Positions 47,297 to 56,859 of a stretch of 64,000 bases of DNA are shown here, in pieces. Below the pieces are notes generated by a model that ran no database searches, had not been told where the DNA came from, and saw only the letters and a program-made list of their open reading frames with translations. The stretch is taken from the NCBI GenBank assembly GCA_023974075.1, contig JAMFTG010000054.1, positions 377,501-441,500 on the forward strand, in the 5' to 3' direction. The translations under genes were made by a program, and so were the position numbers. How positions within the stretch are numbered: the stretch's first letter is position 1; each line of letters starts with the position of its first letter. This DNA is from Chaenocephalus aceratus. Taxonomy: Eukaryota; Chordata; Actinopteri; Perciformes; Channichthyidae.

Positions 47297-47300
<4 letters not shown>
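46945..47300 (-). repeat. Two orphan heads of the 57-bp VNTR element
   Basis: 46949-47030 reads GGTCACGTACAATGTGTTGG, AGCGCTAGCCAATCGAAGC, ACAATGATGTCACTATGTTC. 47206-47275 repeats GGTCACGTACAATGTGTTGG, AGAGCTAGCCAATAG, ACAATGATGTCACTATGTTC. The two are direct copies about 257 bp apart with related DNA between, i.e. a local duplication. No tandem 57-bp units attached. Confidence 0.75.

Positions 47301-47337
<37 letters not shown>
47299..47337. repeat. (GT)n microsatellite
   Basis: 39 bp of GT ending in GAGAGAGA. Confidence 0.95.
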
Positions 47338-47344
<7 letters not shown>

Positions 47345-47479
47345 AACTCCTTCTGGAGGGAACGCATGGATCTGAGCCTTTGCAGACCATTGACATGCAC
47401 ACAAAAACATCACTTTAATTTGTAGACTTGTAATGCTTGTGGTTGTCTCTGGTATTGCAGGAGGCTCTGCAGGGCTCAG

Positions 47480-47645
47480 CAGCAGCGTCCCCCCCCCACA
47501 CCGCCCCCCCGGCCGGCCCCGGGCCTCCAGCAGCGGGGGGGAGAGTCGAGGGTTTGAGAGGGGATGATCGGCCGGCGGCTCAGAGGAGTGACCCCGACCT
47601 CTGGGAGCAGGCCTTCAGCGACCCCGGGGACTCCTACTACTCAGA
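47480..47645 (+). CDS. MAGI-like: MAGI-like exon 5: linker and first half of WW domain
   Basis: Reads ASPPHTAPPAGPGPPAAGG, LRGDDRPAAQRSDPDLWEQ, AFSDPGDSYYS and two bases of the next codon before donor GTGAGG at 47646. DLWEQAFSDPGDSYYS is the N-terminal half of a WW domain with its first Trp and the aromatic strand. The obvious acceptor (GTATTGCAG, 47460) would put the WW half out of frame with exon 4. The AG at 47478-47479 restores phase 1, so it is used here. Alternatively the first acceptor is real and a C or G run nearby has an indel. Confidence 0.8.
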
Positions 47646-47684
47646 GTGAGGGTCTGCACACGGCCCGCAAATTCAAGATTCCAT

Positions 47685-47870
47685 TCAAGGATTCAAGGCT
47701 TTTAGTGTCATGTGTACACAGCTTCAGTGTAGTCATGACAATGGACATCTGAGGTCACAGGCTCCTCCAACAGTGCAACACAATGAAACAGATAATAGTG
47801 CAAGTAAATACAATAAAATAGAATGTAGTAGAAATAGTGCAGAATAGTCTGGGATGAAACTGGTGGTTTA
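47685..47870 (-). repeat. LINE 3' end, inverted copy
   Basis: Contains GGATTCAAGGCTTTTAGTGT, CAATGGACATCTGAGGTCAC, AGGCTCCTCCAACAGTGCAA: the reverse complement of the tail at 16400-16578. It starts about 40 bp after the exon 5 donor. Confidence 0.75.
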
Positions 47871-48669
47871 GTCCTAAATATTCAGAATAAAACATGTTGA
47901 TCAGAGAGCTTTATAGACAGACTTACTTAGAGACAGACTGAGCTTACCGTCCCTTTATAATTACCAGACTAAGCAAAGGTAGGACCAAGTTATTGTTTCT
48001 CAAGTCACAAGATGTTCTCGAGTCTTTGCAGTGAAGTCGCAGGTCCATCCTATTTCCATTTAGAGTTCAAAACCGGTCACAATGCGTCTCCGTCTTTATT
48101 TTTCGGCCCGCACTTGTATTGTGTATGGAATCAAAATCATCCTTATTGAAATAAAAGGTTACATTCAGTTGTGTTGAATGATAGCTCGTTATGGTTGTCT
48201 CCCGCAACCCGATGTGATGCGGATCTAGTGTCGTCAACATAAGCTGATTCAGGAAATAAATGGATCAGTGGCAGTCCTTTAAAAACATTTCATCTCTAAG
48301 CTTGGGGAAAGGCATTGAGTGTTTTCAAATCAAAATGCTAAGGTCCAAGTAAAGTCAAGCACGAGTCTTTGGTGTTAGATTCCACGTTTAAAATCTTTTT
48401 TTTCTAAAGTCATCAAATGTGTGACTAAATTCTGACTTGAATGTCATGTGATCAAGTTGACACCTCTGGACGGATATGACACATGGGATCGATCGTGGCA
48501 TAAAAGAGATATGTATAAATAATAATGTCTATACGGCAAAGCTGCTATTTCCCCGTCTATCTACACCAGGCCCCTCTGTTCATCTGACTGTATTTGTTCA
48601 CATGCTGCCACATTATATCCAGAACTCTTGTGTTTCTGAGGAGGGAATCTTTTCTTCTGCTTTGTCTAG

Positions 48670-48740
48670 TCGTCACACAAAGAGGACCAACTGGCAGAGC
48701 CCTCGAGCCCCGAGCAGGGAGAGCGTCTACCAGAACGAAT
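48670..48740 (+). CDS. MAGI-like: MAGI-like exon 6: second half of WW domain
   Basis: Acceptor TTTGTCTAG at 48669, donor GTGAGC at 48741, 71 nt, phase 2 to 1. With exon 5 it reads YYSDRHTKRTNWQSPRAPS and RESVYQNE. The spliced domain W..AFSDPGDSYYSDRHTKRTNW..P has the first Trp, central Tyr pair, the H-x-K-x-T-x-W motif and the Pro of a WW domain. WW domains bind Pro-rich (PPxY-type) partners. The exon is very short and would be missed by ORF length alone. Confidence 0.88.
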
Positions 48741-49850
48741 GTGAGCCTCGTCTTTTATTCCTTTTCTTCGGATGAAATCATTGCAACACTGGTGCCACAT
48801 GTATCTGTCTAAATGAAGCCCCATGTTTGTGAAGAGCGGAAGTAACAGACAGAGGCAGCTTGTTGCAGTCGAATGAGCTTTTTTTGTCTGAATGGAGCGA
48901 GTGATTAAGGCCTAAAGCTCTGCTGGCTCTCCGCCAGGCGCTCTGCTGCCTCCGTCATGTGACTGCTTTTCCTAATTTGTGGGTCACATGACGCGCTGTT
49001 AAAAGAACAAGGACGTAATCTAGTTTGTATGTTTGTCTGACAGGCTGATTGTACACCCATGTTCTGTGCTGTCCAGTACAGTGCAGTACTCCTGTCTCAC
49101 CAGCAGAGGGGGGTAGAGTCTCCGTCATGGACACAATGACCTGCATGTCGCTATAGTATATAACTCTAATCTCAGGATTAATAGATAAAGACAGAAGGAT
49201 AACAAATGTATTTTCTCTTCACAACACATGTTTTTAATGCACAAAAAAAGGGTTAATACTGGCAATTGGGTTTTATGATATCTGCTTTATTTCAGAATAA
49301 ATAAAGCTAAAATAATTATATAAATGTATTAGGCTAAATTACAAATTTGCAAGAAAATGTACAAATAAAATAGAATACAAATAATTATAAACATTCGACA
49401 CTTAATTAAACATGTGTAAGAAGTGAAAAACAATGTGCACATTGTAAAATATATAATATGAATTAATAGAAACTTATATTCATTTTTGATGAAAAGATAC
49501 AGGTAATAAAGATTTGTGGATTTATGTGTGCAACCATATACCAATATGACAACAAATAAAATCCTTTTCACTAGGTTTTCTTTTATGCAAAGTTAAGGTA
49601 GATAGTGTACAAAGATACCCAGAATGCAGTGCTTTGGGAAGTCTAATGGATTATGCATCTGATTTTTTATGACGTAATGGATCCTGCTTTTAATGCACTA
49701 TTCACTTTGGTGTGTGTTGTGTGTGTTTGTGGTCGTGTGTTGTGTGTGGTGGTGTGTGTGTGTTTGAACTTTTCTATTATAAGTATATTTTGTTAAAAGC
49801 CATCTGGTGACTGGTTTGCAATGATCTGAATCTCTAAACCTTCTTCGTCA
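48741..49850. other. Intron 6, first part; no second WW exon found
   Basis: Scanned for the second WW domain expected after exon 6; no frame with a W..x..YY..H..T..P pattern and splice sites was seen. AT-rich DNA follows from 49200 to 49600. Confidence 0.5.
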
Positions 49851-49854
49851 TGAG

Positions 49855-50285
49855 AAGTACTTTTACTTTCTATACTCAAAGTATATTTGCTGTTAATACT
49901 TATTTCGCTCACATAGCATTCTAAATTAAGATTTGTTTGTGTATAAGTACTTTTAGACAACAGTATTTCTACTTGTCCTTAAGTAAAAGGTCTGTGTACC
50001 TCTTCCTCCACTGGTTCAGGTGCATACCATGATATGTAGATTAAATACATGTTAGTAATCTTAATTATTAGCAGTAGTACACGACATATCTGCAGACTGA
50101 GGGCTGTATGCCGCTCGCTGACATCCTGCAGAACGTGGAATGAGAAGCTTTAATCAGCCGTGTGTTTGAACGTCTCTCTACTTCCTGTCTGAGGTATTAA
50201 ACCTCTCGGATCTCAGTAAGTGTGTATCTCAGTCCGCACCTAATCCTGAGAGCCGAACATCATAACAACACACACACACACACCA
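49855..50285 (+). repeat. 430-bp direct duplication, copy 1
   Basis: From AAGTACTTTTACTTTCTATA to GAACATCATAACAACACACA, including ATTTCGCTCACATAGCATTC, CTCTTCCTCCACTGGTTCAG and GACATCCTGCAGAACGTGGA. Nearly identical to 53086-53518. Ends about 130 bp before exon 7. Confidence 0.92.
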
Positions 50286-50417
50286 CACACCACACACATG
50301 AACATATGAGTCTTTAAAACACAGGACTCTTCCTCTCTTCCTCTCTTCACTCTGGTGCTCTGCTGCTGCCTTAAAGTCTCTGTGTGTCTGGTTTCTCTTA
50401 TCTCCGGCGGTCCCCAG

Positions 50418-50579
50418 GGTTCACGGACCAGCCCCTGGAGCTGCGAGGCTTCCCGGTTCACGCTCTGCTCACTAAAGGTTCCCGAGGGTTTGGGTTCAAC
50501 ATCGTGGGAGGCAGCCGGCCCAGAGAGTTCCTGCAGATCTACAGCGTGACGTCCAGCGGACCCTCGGTGCTCCAGACAG
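50418..50579 (+). CDS. MAGI-like: MAGI-like exon 7: first half of PDZ1
   Basis: Acceptor GGTCCCCAG at 50417, donor GTGAAA at 50580, 162 nt, phase 1 to 1. With exon 6 it reads FTDQPLELRGFPVHALLTKG, SRGFGFNIVGGSRPREFLQI, YSVTSSGPSVLQT. SRGFGFNIVGG is the PDZ carboxylate-binding loop and first strand; FT..P.EL.G is the family lead-in to PDZ1. Frame joins directly to exon 6, so skipping the second WW does not disturb the frame. Confidence 0.95.
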
Positions 50580-50756
50580 GTGAAAACACAACCAGCCGAT
50601 GCAGTAATGCACCAGACAGATCATATATGTATACACACTGTGTATAATCAGATGGTGAGGAGAGCAGTGGAGCTAAGGGTGAAGGCAAGTCGATTTATAT
50701 AATGCATTTCAGCATAAAGGAATGTCATGGTGTTTTAAAAATAAGAACTTTTAAGC

Positions 50757-52753
50757 CAGAGGTGGGAAGTAACTAAGTACATTTACTCAAGTACTGTACA
50801 CAAGTAAAATGTTGAGCTACTTGTACTTTACTTTAGTATTTCCATTTATTCTGCTTTGTACTTCTACTCCTCTACAGTTCAGAGGTACATGGTGTACTTT
50901 TCCTCCACTACATGTATTTATCCCTTTAGTTGCTTCACAGATCTGGATGAATGATGTGAAATATAATCAAGTGTTGAATCAGACTTTAGTTCCACCTGGA
51001 GTAAATCCACCAGCTACCCTGCAGTCTACAAAGTACTTCAGACTAGCTGCACCTTCACCAGCTTTGAGAACACTTTCATGATCAATCATTATAAAACACA
51101 TCATATATATTATTCTGAAATGGACCAATCTGCACAACGACTACTTTTACTGTCTTTCACTATATTTAGATGAGAATACTTTTCTACTTTTACTTGAGGA
51201 ACATTTTGAATGCAGGACTTTTACTGTAACAGAGTATTCCTACACTCTGGTACTTCTACTTTTACTCAAGTACAAGATCTGAGTACTTCTACTTTTACTC
51301 AAGTACAAGACCTGAGTACTTCTACTGTTACTCAAGTCCAAGATCTGAGTACTTCTACTTTTACTCAAGAACAAGATCTGAGTACTTCTACTTTTACTCA
51401 AGAACAAGATCTGAGTACTTCTACTTTTACTCAAGTACAAGATCTGAGTACTTCTACTTTTACTCAAGTACAAGATCTGAGTACTTCTACTTTTACTCAA
51501 GAACAAGATCTGAGTACTTCTACTTTTACTCAAGAACAAGATCTGAGTACTTCTACTTTGACTCAAGAACAAGATCTGAGTACTTCTACTTTTACTCAAG
51601 TACAAGATCTGAGTACTTCTACCTTTACTCAAGTACAAGATCTGAGTACTTCTACTTTTACTCAAGTACAAGATCTGAGTACTTCTACTTTTACTCAAGA
51701 ACAAGATCTGAGTACTTCTACCTTTACTCAAGAACAAGATCTGAGTACTTCTACCTTTACTCAAGAACAAGATCTGAGTACCTCTACTTTTACTCAAGTA
51801 CAAGATCTGAGTACTTCTACTTTTACTCAAGAACAAGATCTGAGTACTTCTACCTTTACTCAAGTACAAGATCTGAGTACTTCTACCTTTACTCAAGTAC
51901 AAGACCTGAGTACTTCTACTTTTACTCAAGCACAAGATCTGAGTACTTCTACTTTTACTCAAGTACAAGATCTGAGTACTTCTACTTTTACTCAAGAACA
52001 AGATCTGAGTACTTGTACTTTAACTCAAGTACAAGATCTGAGTACTTCTACTTTTACTCAAGAACAAGATCTGAGTACTTCCACTTTTACTCAAGTACAA
52101 GATCTGAGTACTTCTACTTTAACTCAAGTACAAGATCTGAGTACTTCTACTTTTACTCAAGAACAAGATCTGAGTACTTCTACTTTTACTCAAGTACAAG
52201 ATCTGAGTACTTCTACTTTTACTCAAGAACAAGATCTGAGTACTTGTACTTTAACTCAAGTACAAGATCTGAGTACTTCTACTTTTACTCAAGAACAAGA
52301 TCTGAGTACTTCCACTTTTACTCAAGTACAAGATCTGAGTACTTCTACTTTTACTCAAGAACAAGATCTGAGTACTTCTACTTTTACTCAAGAACAAGAC
52401 CTGAGTACTTCTACTTTTACTCAAGAACAAGATCTGAGTACTTCCACTTTTACTCAAGTACAAGATCTGAGTACTTCTACTTTAACTCAAGTACAAGATC
52501 TGAGTACTTCTACTTTTACTCAAGAACAAGATCTGAGTACTTCTACTTTTACTCAAGTACAAGATCTGAGTACTTCTACTTTTACTCAAGAACAAGATCT
52601 GAGTACTTGTACTTTAACTCAAGTACAAGATCTGAGTACTTCTACTTTTACTCAAGAACAAGATCTGAGTACTTCCACTTTTACTCAAGTACAAGATCTG
52701 AGTACTTCTACTTTTACTCAAGAACAAGATCTGAGTACTTCTCCCCACCTCTG
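50757..52753. mobile_element. Fish TIR repeat carrying a 33-bp VNTR
   Basis: Starts CAGAGGTGGGAAGTAACTAA and ends GAGTACTTCTCCCCACCTCTG, split here as GAGTACTTCTCCCC and ACCTCTG; the outer CAGAGGTGGG is inverted at both ends. The first about 480 bp is the usual form of this common fish repeat (AAGTACATTTACTCAAGTAC, TCCACTACATGTATTTATCC). The rest is the VNTR. No transposase. Target duplication not clear. Confidence 0.7.
51247..52742 (+). repeat. 33-bp minisatellite (~45 copies)
   Basis: Unit ACTTCTACTTTTACTCAAGT plus ACAAGATCTGAGT. Being 11 codons long without a stop, it produces a false 549-codon ORF of STSTFTQVQDL-type repeats on + and a 253-codon ORF on -. Units fall into GTACAAG and GAACAAG classes with recurring blocks (TGTACTTTAACTC, TCCACTTTTACTC), indicating block duplications. 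Lies in MAGI intron 7. Confidence 0.95.
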
Positions 52754-53085
52754 CTTAAAGAGTGCAAAAAAGAACATTCAAGTGTATTTAAAACAGTCAA
52801 TAAGAGACAAGCAGGATACCTTTACTAATATAGCACATAAAGACAAATCAACGCACTGAGACAACGTGCAAAAGACACGTATTATTAACATCAAACGAGT
52901 TTAAAGTGCCGTTAGAATAGAAAATGAAAGCAAGCTAAAATAGAATAAGACGGATTTAAAATACGATAATGAAAGATGCATTGACGTTTTAAACGAAACA
53001 TCAATGACATGCAGAAGTGGGCCGCAGGCAGTTAGTGATACAACAGAATTATAATATTCAAAACAATATTAAAAGAGTACTTCAA

Positions 53086-53518
53086 AGTACTTTTACTTTT
53101 GATTACTCAAAGTATATTTGCTGTTGTAATACTTATTTCGCTCACATAGCATTCTAAATTAAGATTTTTTTTGTGTATAAGTGTTTGTAGACAACAGTAT
53201 TTCTTACTTGTCCTTAAGTAAAAAGGTCCGTGTACCTCTTCCTCCACTGGTTCAGGTGCATACCATGATATGTAGATTAAATACATGTAGTAATCTTAAT
53301 TATTAGCACGAGTACACGACATATCTGCAGACTGAGGGCTGTATGCCGGGCGCTGACATCCTGCAGAACGTGGAATGAGAAGCTTTAATCAGCCGTGTGT
53401 TTGAGCGTCTCTCTACTTCCTGTCTGAGGTATTAAACCTCTCGGATCTCAGTAAGTGTGTATCTCAGTCCGCCACCTAATCCTGAGAGCTGAACATCATA
53501 ACACACACACACACACAC
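53086..53518 (+). repeat. 430-bp direct duplication, copy 2
   Basis: Copy of 49855-50285 with few substitutions and 1-bp indels (GCTGTTGTAATAC, GTATGCCGGGCGCTGACATC, CTCAGTCCGCCACC). It is followed by a CA repeat (about 53503-53540) and ends about 260 bp before exon 8. Confidence 0.92.
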
Positions 53519-53735
53519 CCACACACACACACACACACACCAGGGTTTCCTATGCAGACCACTCAGGCATATGAAAACCGGTCTAAAGTGTTGAGCAGTT
53601 AATCACGTTGTTAAACGCAGATATTTAAAGGAGTACTTCACCCCAAAATGATATTCTTCTCTCATTCTTCTCTCATTCTTAAATTGGTGAAAGAACTCAA
53701 TTCCGACTTCCGAGTACTTCTCTCTCCTCTAAGTA

Positions 53736-53736
<1 letters not shown>

Positions 53737-53768
<32 letters not shown>
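53737..53768 (+). repeat. (CT)n forming the exon 8 pyrimidine tract
   Basis: About 32 bp of CT immediately followed by GTGTCCCCAG, the acceptor of exon 8. A length-variable microsatellite here serves as polypyrimidine tract. Confidence 0.85.
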
Positions 53769-53772
<4 letters not shown>

Positions 53773-53778
53773 CCCCAG

Positions 53779-54268
53779 CGGACATCATGGTGTTCATCAG
53801 CGGAGTGTGTGTGTTGGGGTTCTCCCACAAAGAGGCGGTGGAGCTGCTGCAGGCGGTTGCCCCTAGGGCCACAGCGTGGACGTGGAGGTTACCCGGGGTT
53901 ACCCCATGCTCTACACCCACGACGGATGCCCAAGCTGCCCCCCCCCCCAGGCTCCTGGACCCCCCACCCACCACCACCCAGGCCTAAGCCCCGCCTCCCG
54001 ACCCCGCCCCCACTCACCATCAACTGCACTTCAACTACAGCTACACGGGAGCCGGGGGGGTCGATCTGGACGCCAACGGGAACACCATGTCCTTCTCCTC
54101 CAGACCCCCCCCCCTCGTACAGGCGCTCCAGCATGAGCAACGCCGCCCTCGCCCCCCCCCACCCGGCCCCCCCGCCACCTGAGGAGCCTGACCCGCCTGC
54201 AGGCCTTCGACCCGACGCTCGCCAGCAGAGCGACAGCGAGGTGGTGGTCGGCCATCGGGTCACCACAG
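53779..54268 (+). CDS. MAGI-like: MAGI-like exon 8: second half of PDZ1 and Pro-rich linker, frame-broken
   Basis: Acceptor TGTCCCCAG at 53778; donor GTGAGG at 54269. The opening ADIMVFISGVCVLGFSHKEA, VELLQAV completes PDZ1. After about 53862 the frame must shift by two bases to give the expected VDVEVTRGYPMLYTHDGCP, matching the MAGI end-of-PDZ1 pattern. Further on, FNYSYTGAGGVDLDANGNT and SDSEVVVGHRVTT appear in other frames, so compensating indels near C and G runs are likely. Exon length (490) still fits phase 1 to 2. Assembly error is the preferred reading; true decay cannot be excluded. Confidence 0.8.
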
Positions 54269-54276
54269 GTGAGGGG

Positions 54277-54990
54277 GGCTTCATTTGGAACTTTTCATCC
54301 ACTTTTTAACAGTTTAAAAATGGACCTGAATCGAGTGGTTCAATTTAAGTTTTATTTCCAAGTTTTTCTATCGCTTCAAATGTTTGCTTATCAGGACCGT
54401 CAAAGGTAACCCCTGCAGGCAGAGGGGCTTCACTTTGGGGCTTTTGATGAACGTTTTAAAGTTTTTAAAATAATTAGTAGTGGATTAAAGTTGATTTGAA
54501 TCGGTTGGTGAATTTGTTATTTTATATCAAAGTTTTTCTATCGCTTCAAAAATGTTAGTCTTTACAGACGGTCAGGACGCATGCAGGGGGGCTTCATTCT
54601 GAACGTGTGATGCACTTTTTTAAGGTTTTGTAAACTTGAGCAGTTAATTGAACTGATTTTGATTACATTTTATATCAAAGTTTACTACACCTGCACGCAC
54701 AGCTGAGGTGCATTCATTTTTTTTTTTTAACATTTTTAAATAATAATAATTGATGCAGAATATCTTTGAATATGTAGAAACACATTTTATTTTTTTTATT
54801 CGTTTCCCTATCAGTTCTTTATGAGTTCTTTACAAAACTGCCGGCGGATCACAGGGGACCCCTGCAGGAGGGGCTTCATCTTGACTTTGCATCACACTCA
54901 AATAACCAGTCGTTCACTGCAGAGATTTGAACGGGATTTTAAATATAGTAGAATAGAAATGAGCTTTATGTCTCATGTATATATATTTAC
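54277..54990 (+). repeat. Degenerate tandem repeats at the start of intron 8
   Basis: Four blocks begin with GGGGCTTCA-type sequence (54277, 54424, 54588, 54867), preceded by CAGG or CCTGCAGG and followed by TTTTAA-rich DNA. Two share TATCAAAGTTTTTCTATCGC-like or closely related strings. They look like old tandem copies of the intron start, spaced about 150-280 bp. Confidence 0.55.
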
Positions 54991-55102
54991 GTTGGGCCTG
55001 GGGTCTTCAGATGTATCTCCCCTGGAGCTGTGCATTCCACAATAAAGCCTTTTGGACCTTGGAACTTTGTTGATTTTGACTTTGTTTACTCTTCTTCCTC
55101 AG

Positions 55103-55432
55103 GTCTTCGATGATCCGTAACCACAACAACAACTCTCTCTCCGCCCCCCAGCCCCCGCCCCGCTACGGCTTCAAGTCTTCAGAGAGCGACCTGTCCTCGG
55201 GCAACATGTCCACCTCCCACCTGCCGCTGCCCCTCTCCCCCCACAGAGCCTCCTCCTCCCCCCACAGAGCCTCCTCCTCCCCCCACAGAGCCTCCTCCTC
55301 CCTCCACAGCACGTCCCCCCACCTCTTCAGACCGCAGAGCTCCCACCTGAGACCCCCAGTGACCCCCGAGCACCAGAACTACAAGCAGAACCACCAGAAC
55401 CACCACCAGACCCACCGGGGAGCCAATGGCTT
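55103..55432 (+). CDS. MAGI-like: MAGI-like exon 9: Ser/His/Pro-rich linker
   Basis: Acceptor CTTCTTCCTCAG at 55102, donor GTAAGA at 55433, 330 nt, phase 2 to 2. Reads SSMIRNHNNNSLSAPQPPPR, YGFKSSESDLSSGNMSTSHL, then HRASSSPHRASSSPHRASSS (a PHRASSS unit three times), ending KQNHQNHHQTHRGANG. Disordered linker between PDZ1 and PDZ2, with many Ser that could be phosphorylated. Open throughout, but its phase does not match the last frame visible in exon 8, consistent with indels there. Confidence 0.82.
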
Positions 55433-55544
55433 GTAAGAAATATATTCTTCTCTTCCTGACTATTGCTACTGAGCAATAACCAGAATCATTTTATGTGCAA
55501 AACATCATTTTTATGAAATCTCATAATCACAATATGTTCAGCAG

Positions 55545-55740
55545 ATATCTCTGACTCTGACTCTGACTCTGACTCTGACTCTGTCTCTGTCTCTGACTCT
55601 GACTCTGACTGACTCTGTCTCTGTCTCTGACTTATGACTCTGTCTCTGTCTCTGACTCTGATTCTGTCTCTGTCTCTGACTCTGACTCTGACTCTGTCTC
55701 TGACTCTGATTCTGACTCTGACTCTGACTCTGATTTGACT
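55545..55740. repeat. (CTCTGA/CTCTGT)n hexanucleotide, left part
   Basis: About 195 bp of CTCTGA and CTCTGT units in intron 9, interrupted by the MITE at 55748-56048 and resuming at 56050. Gives false Ser/Asp and Arg/Asp/Gln ORFs. Confidence 0.95.
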
Positions 55741-55747
55741 TGTCTTA

Positions 55748-56048
55748 CGGCCCGTACACACAGCGGCGGGTGTGTGTCTGAAACTCGACCAACGACCAAT
55801 CACATGAATCTCCCGCCCCTGACACACAAGCAGCGTTTGATTGGCTAGAGCTTGTACTGGCATATGATTCGATTGGCTGACGCTTCTTCCGAGGCTTCAA
55901 AAGTTGAACATTGCTCAACTTTTGCAGCGAGCCACGCCAGCAAAGCTCCGCGTCGCTTCCCACCAATGCAGTTCGGCGAAAAGTGACGTCACCCATTCAA
56001 AGTGAATGGTGTGAAGCTTTCAACGCACGCCGCTGTGTGGACGGGCCG
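55748..56048. mobile_element. ~300-bp MITE inside the hexanucleotide repeat
   Basis: Ends CGGCCCGTACACACAGCGGC at 55748 and GCCGCTGTGTGGACGGGCCG ending at 56048, inverted with one mismatch over about 21 bp. Flanks are TTA and TCA, compatible with an aged 3-bp duplication of PIF/Harbinger type. The GGCCCGTCCACAC-type end resembles the element at 29676. No coding. Confidence 0.85.
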
Positions 56049-56049
56049 T

Positions 56050-56556
56050 CACTCTGTCTCTGTCTCTGACTCTGTCTCTGACTCTGTCTCTGACTCTGCT
56101 CTGTCTCGACTCTGTTCTCTGTCTCTGACTCTGACTCTGACTCTGACTCTTGACTCTGTCTCTGACTCTGTCTCTGTCTCTGACTCTGACTCTGACTCTG
56201 ACTCTGACTCTGTCTCTGACTCTGTCTCTGTCTCTGACTCTGACCTCTGTCTCTGACTCTGACTCTGACTCTGTCTCTGTCTCTGACTCTGTCTCTGACT
56301 CTGACTCTGTCTCTGTCTCGTCTCTGTCTCTGACTCTGTCTCTGACTCTGACTCTGTCTCTGTCTCTGACTCTGACTCTGACTCTGTCTCTGACTCTGAC
56401 TCTGACTCTGTCTCTGACTCTGTCTCTGACTCTGTCTCTGTCTCTGACTTCTGACTCTGTCTCTGTCTCTGACTCTGTCTCTGTCTCTGACTCTGTCTCT
56501 GTCTCTGACTCTTGTCTCTGTCTCGTCTCTGTCTCTGACTCTGACTCTGACTCTTC
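56050..56556. repeat. (CTCTGA/CTCTGT)n hexanucleotide, right part
   Basis: About 500 bp running almost to exon 10 and merging with its pyrimidine tract (CTCTTCTTCTGACCCCCAG). Contains occasional 1-bp indels that shift the repeat frame. Confidence 0.95.
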
Positions 56557-56569
56557 TTCTGACCCCCAG

Positions 56570-56818
56570 CAGCCCTCTCTCCTCTCCCGGGGCGGTGGAG
56601 TGTGGGCAGTCTGAGCGGGGGGGAGCTGGTCCCGGTGGCACTCTCTTCAGACGGAGGGGGGATCAGGGTCTGGGCTTCAGCGTGGCGGCGGGGGGCCCGG
56701 GGGCCGCATGAGCCTCGTGAGGAGGGTGTGGGACAGGAAGCAGTGCGGCGCCCTGCAGCCGGGGGACGCCATCGTGAAGATCAACGGGGCGGACGTCCAG
56801 AGCCTCAGCTTCTCACAG
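56570..56818 (+). CDS. MAGI-like: MAGI-like exon 10: first part of PDZ2, one apparent deletion
   Basis: Acceptor GACCCCCAG at 56569, donor GTGGAC at 56819. Reads SPLSSPGAVECGQSERGGA, TLFRRRGDQGLGFSVAAGG, then, after a one-base shift in the G run near 56692-56706, GRMSLVRRVWDRKQCGALQ, PGDAIVKINGADVQSLSFSQ. GLGFSVAAGG is the PDZ binding loop; GALQPGDAIVKINGADVQSL is the typical central helix-strand segment. Restoring one G makes the exon length fit phase 2 to 0. Confidence 0.88.
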
Positions 56819-56820
56819 GT

Positions 56821-56822
<2 letters not shown>

Positions 56823-56855
<33 letters not shown>
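56823..56855. repeat. (CA)n microsatellite at exon 10 donor
   Basis: About 33 bp of CA beginning 4 bp after the GT of the exon 10 donor (GTGGACACAC). Confidence 0.96.
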
Positions 56856-56856
<1 letters not shown>

Positions 56857-56859
56857 CCT

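Noticed and set aside
51210..52859. A 549-codon STSTFTQ(V/E)QDL repeat protein
   Set aside because: Translation of a 33-bp VNTR inside a transposon in intron 7; minus strand and another + frame are open too.
53889..54302. 137-codon Gly-rich minus-strand ORF opposite exon 8
   Set aside because: Shadow of Pro-rich coding on the + strand.
56002..56641. Ser/Asp or Arg/Asp/Gln-rich proteins on both strands
   Set aside because: Products of the CTCTGA/CTCTGT hexanucleotide; the real coding exon starts at 56570 in another frame.
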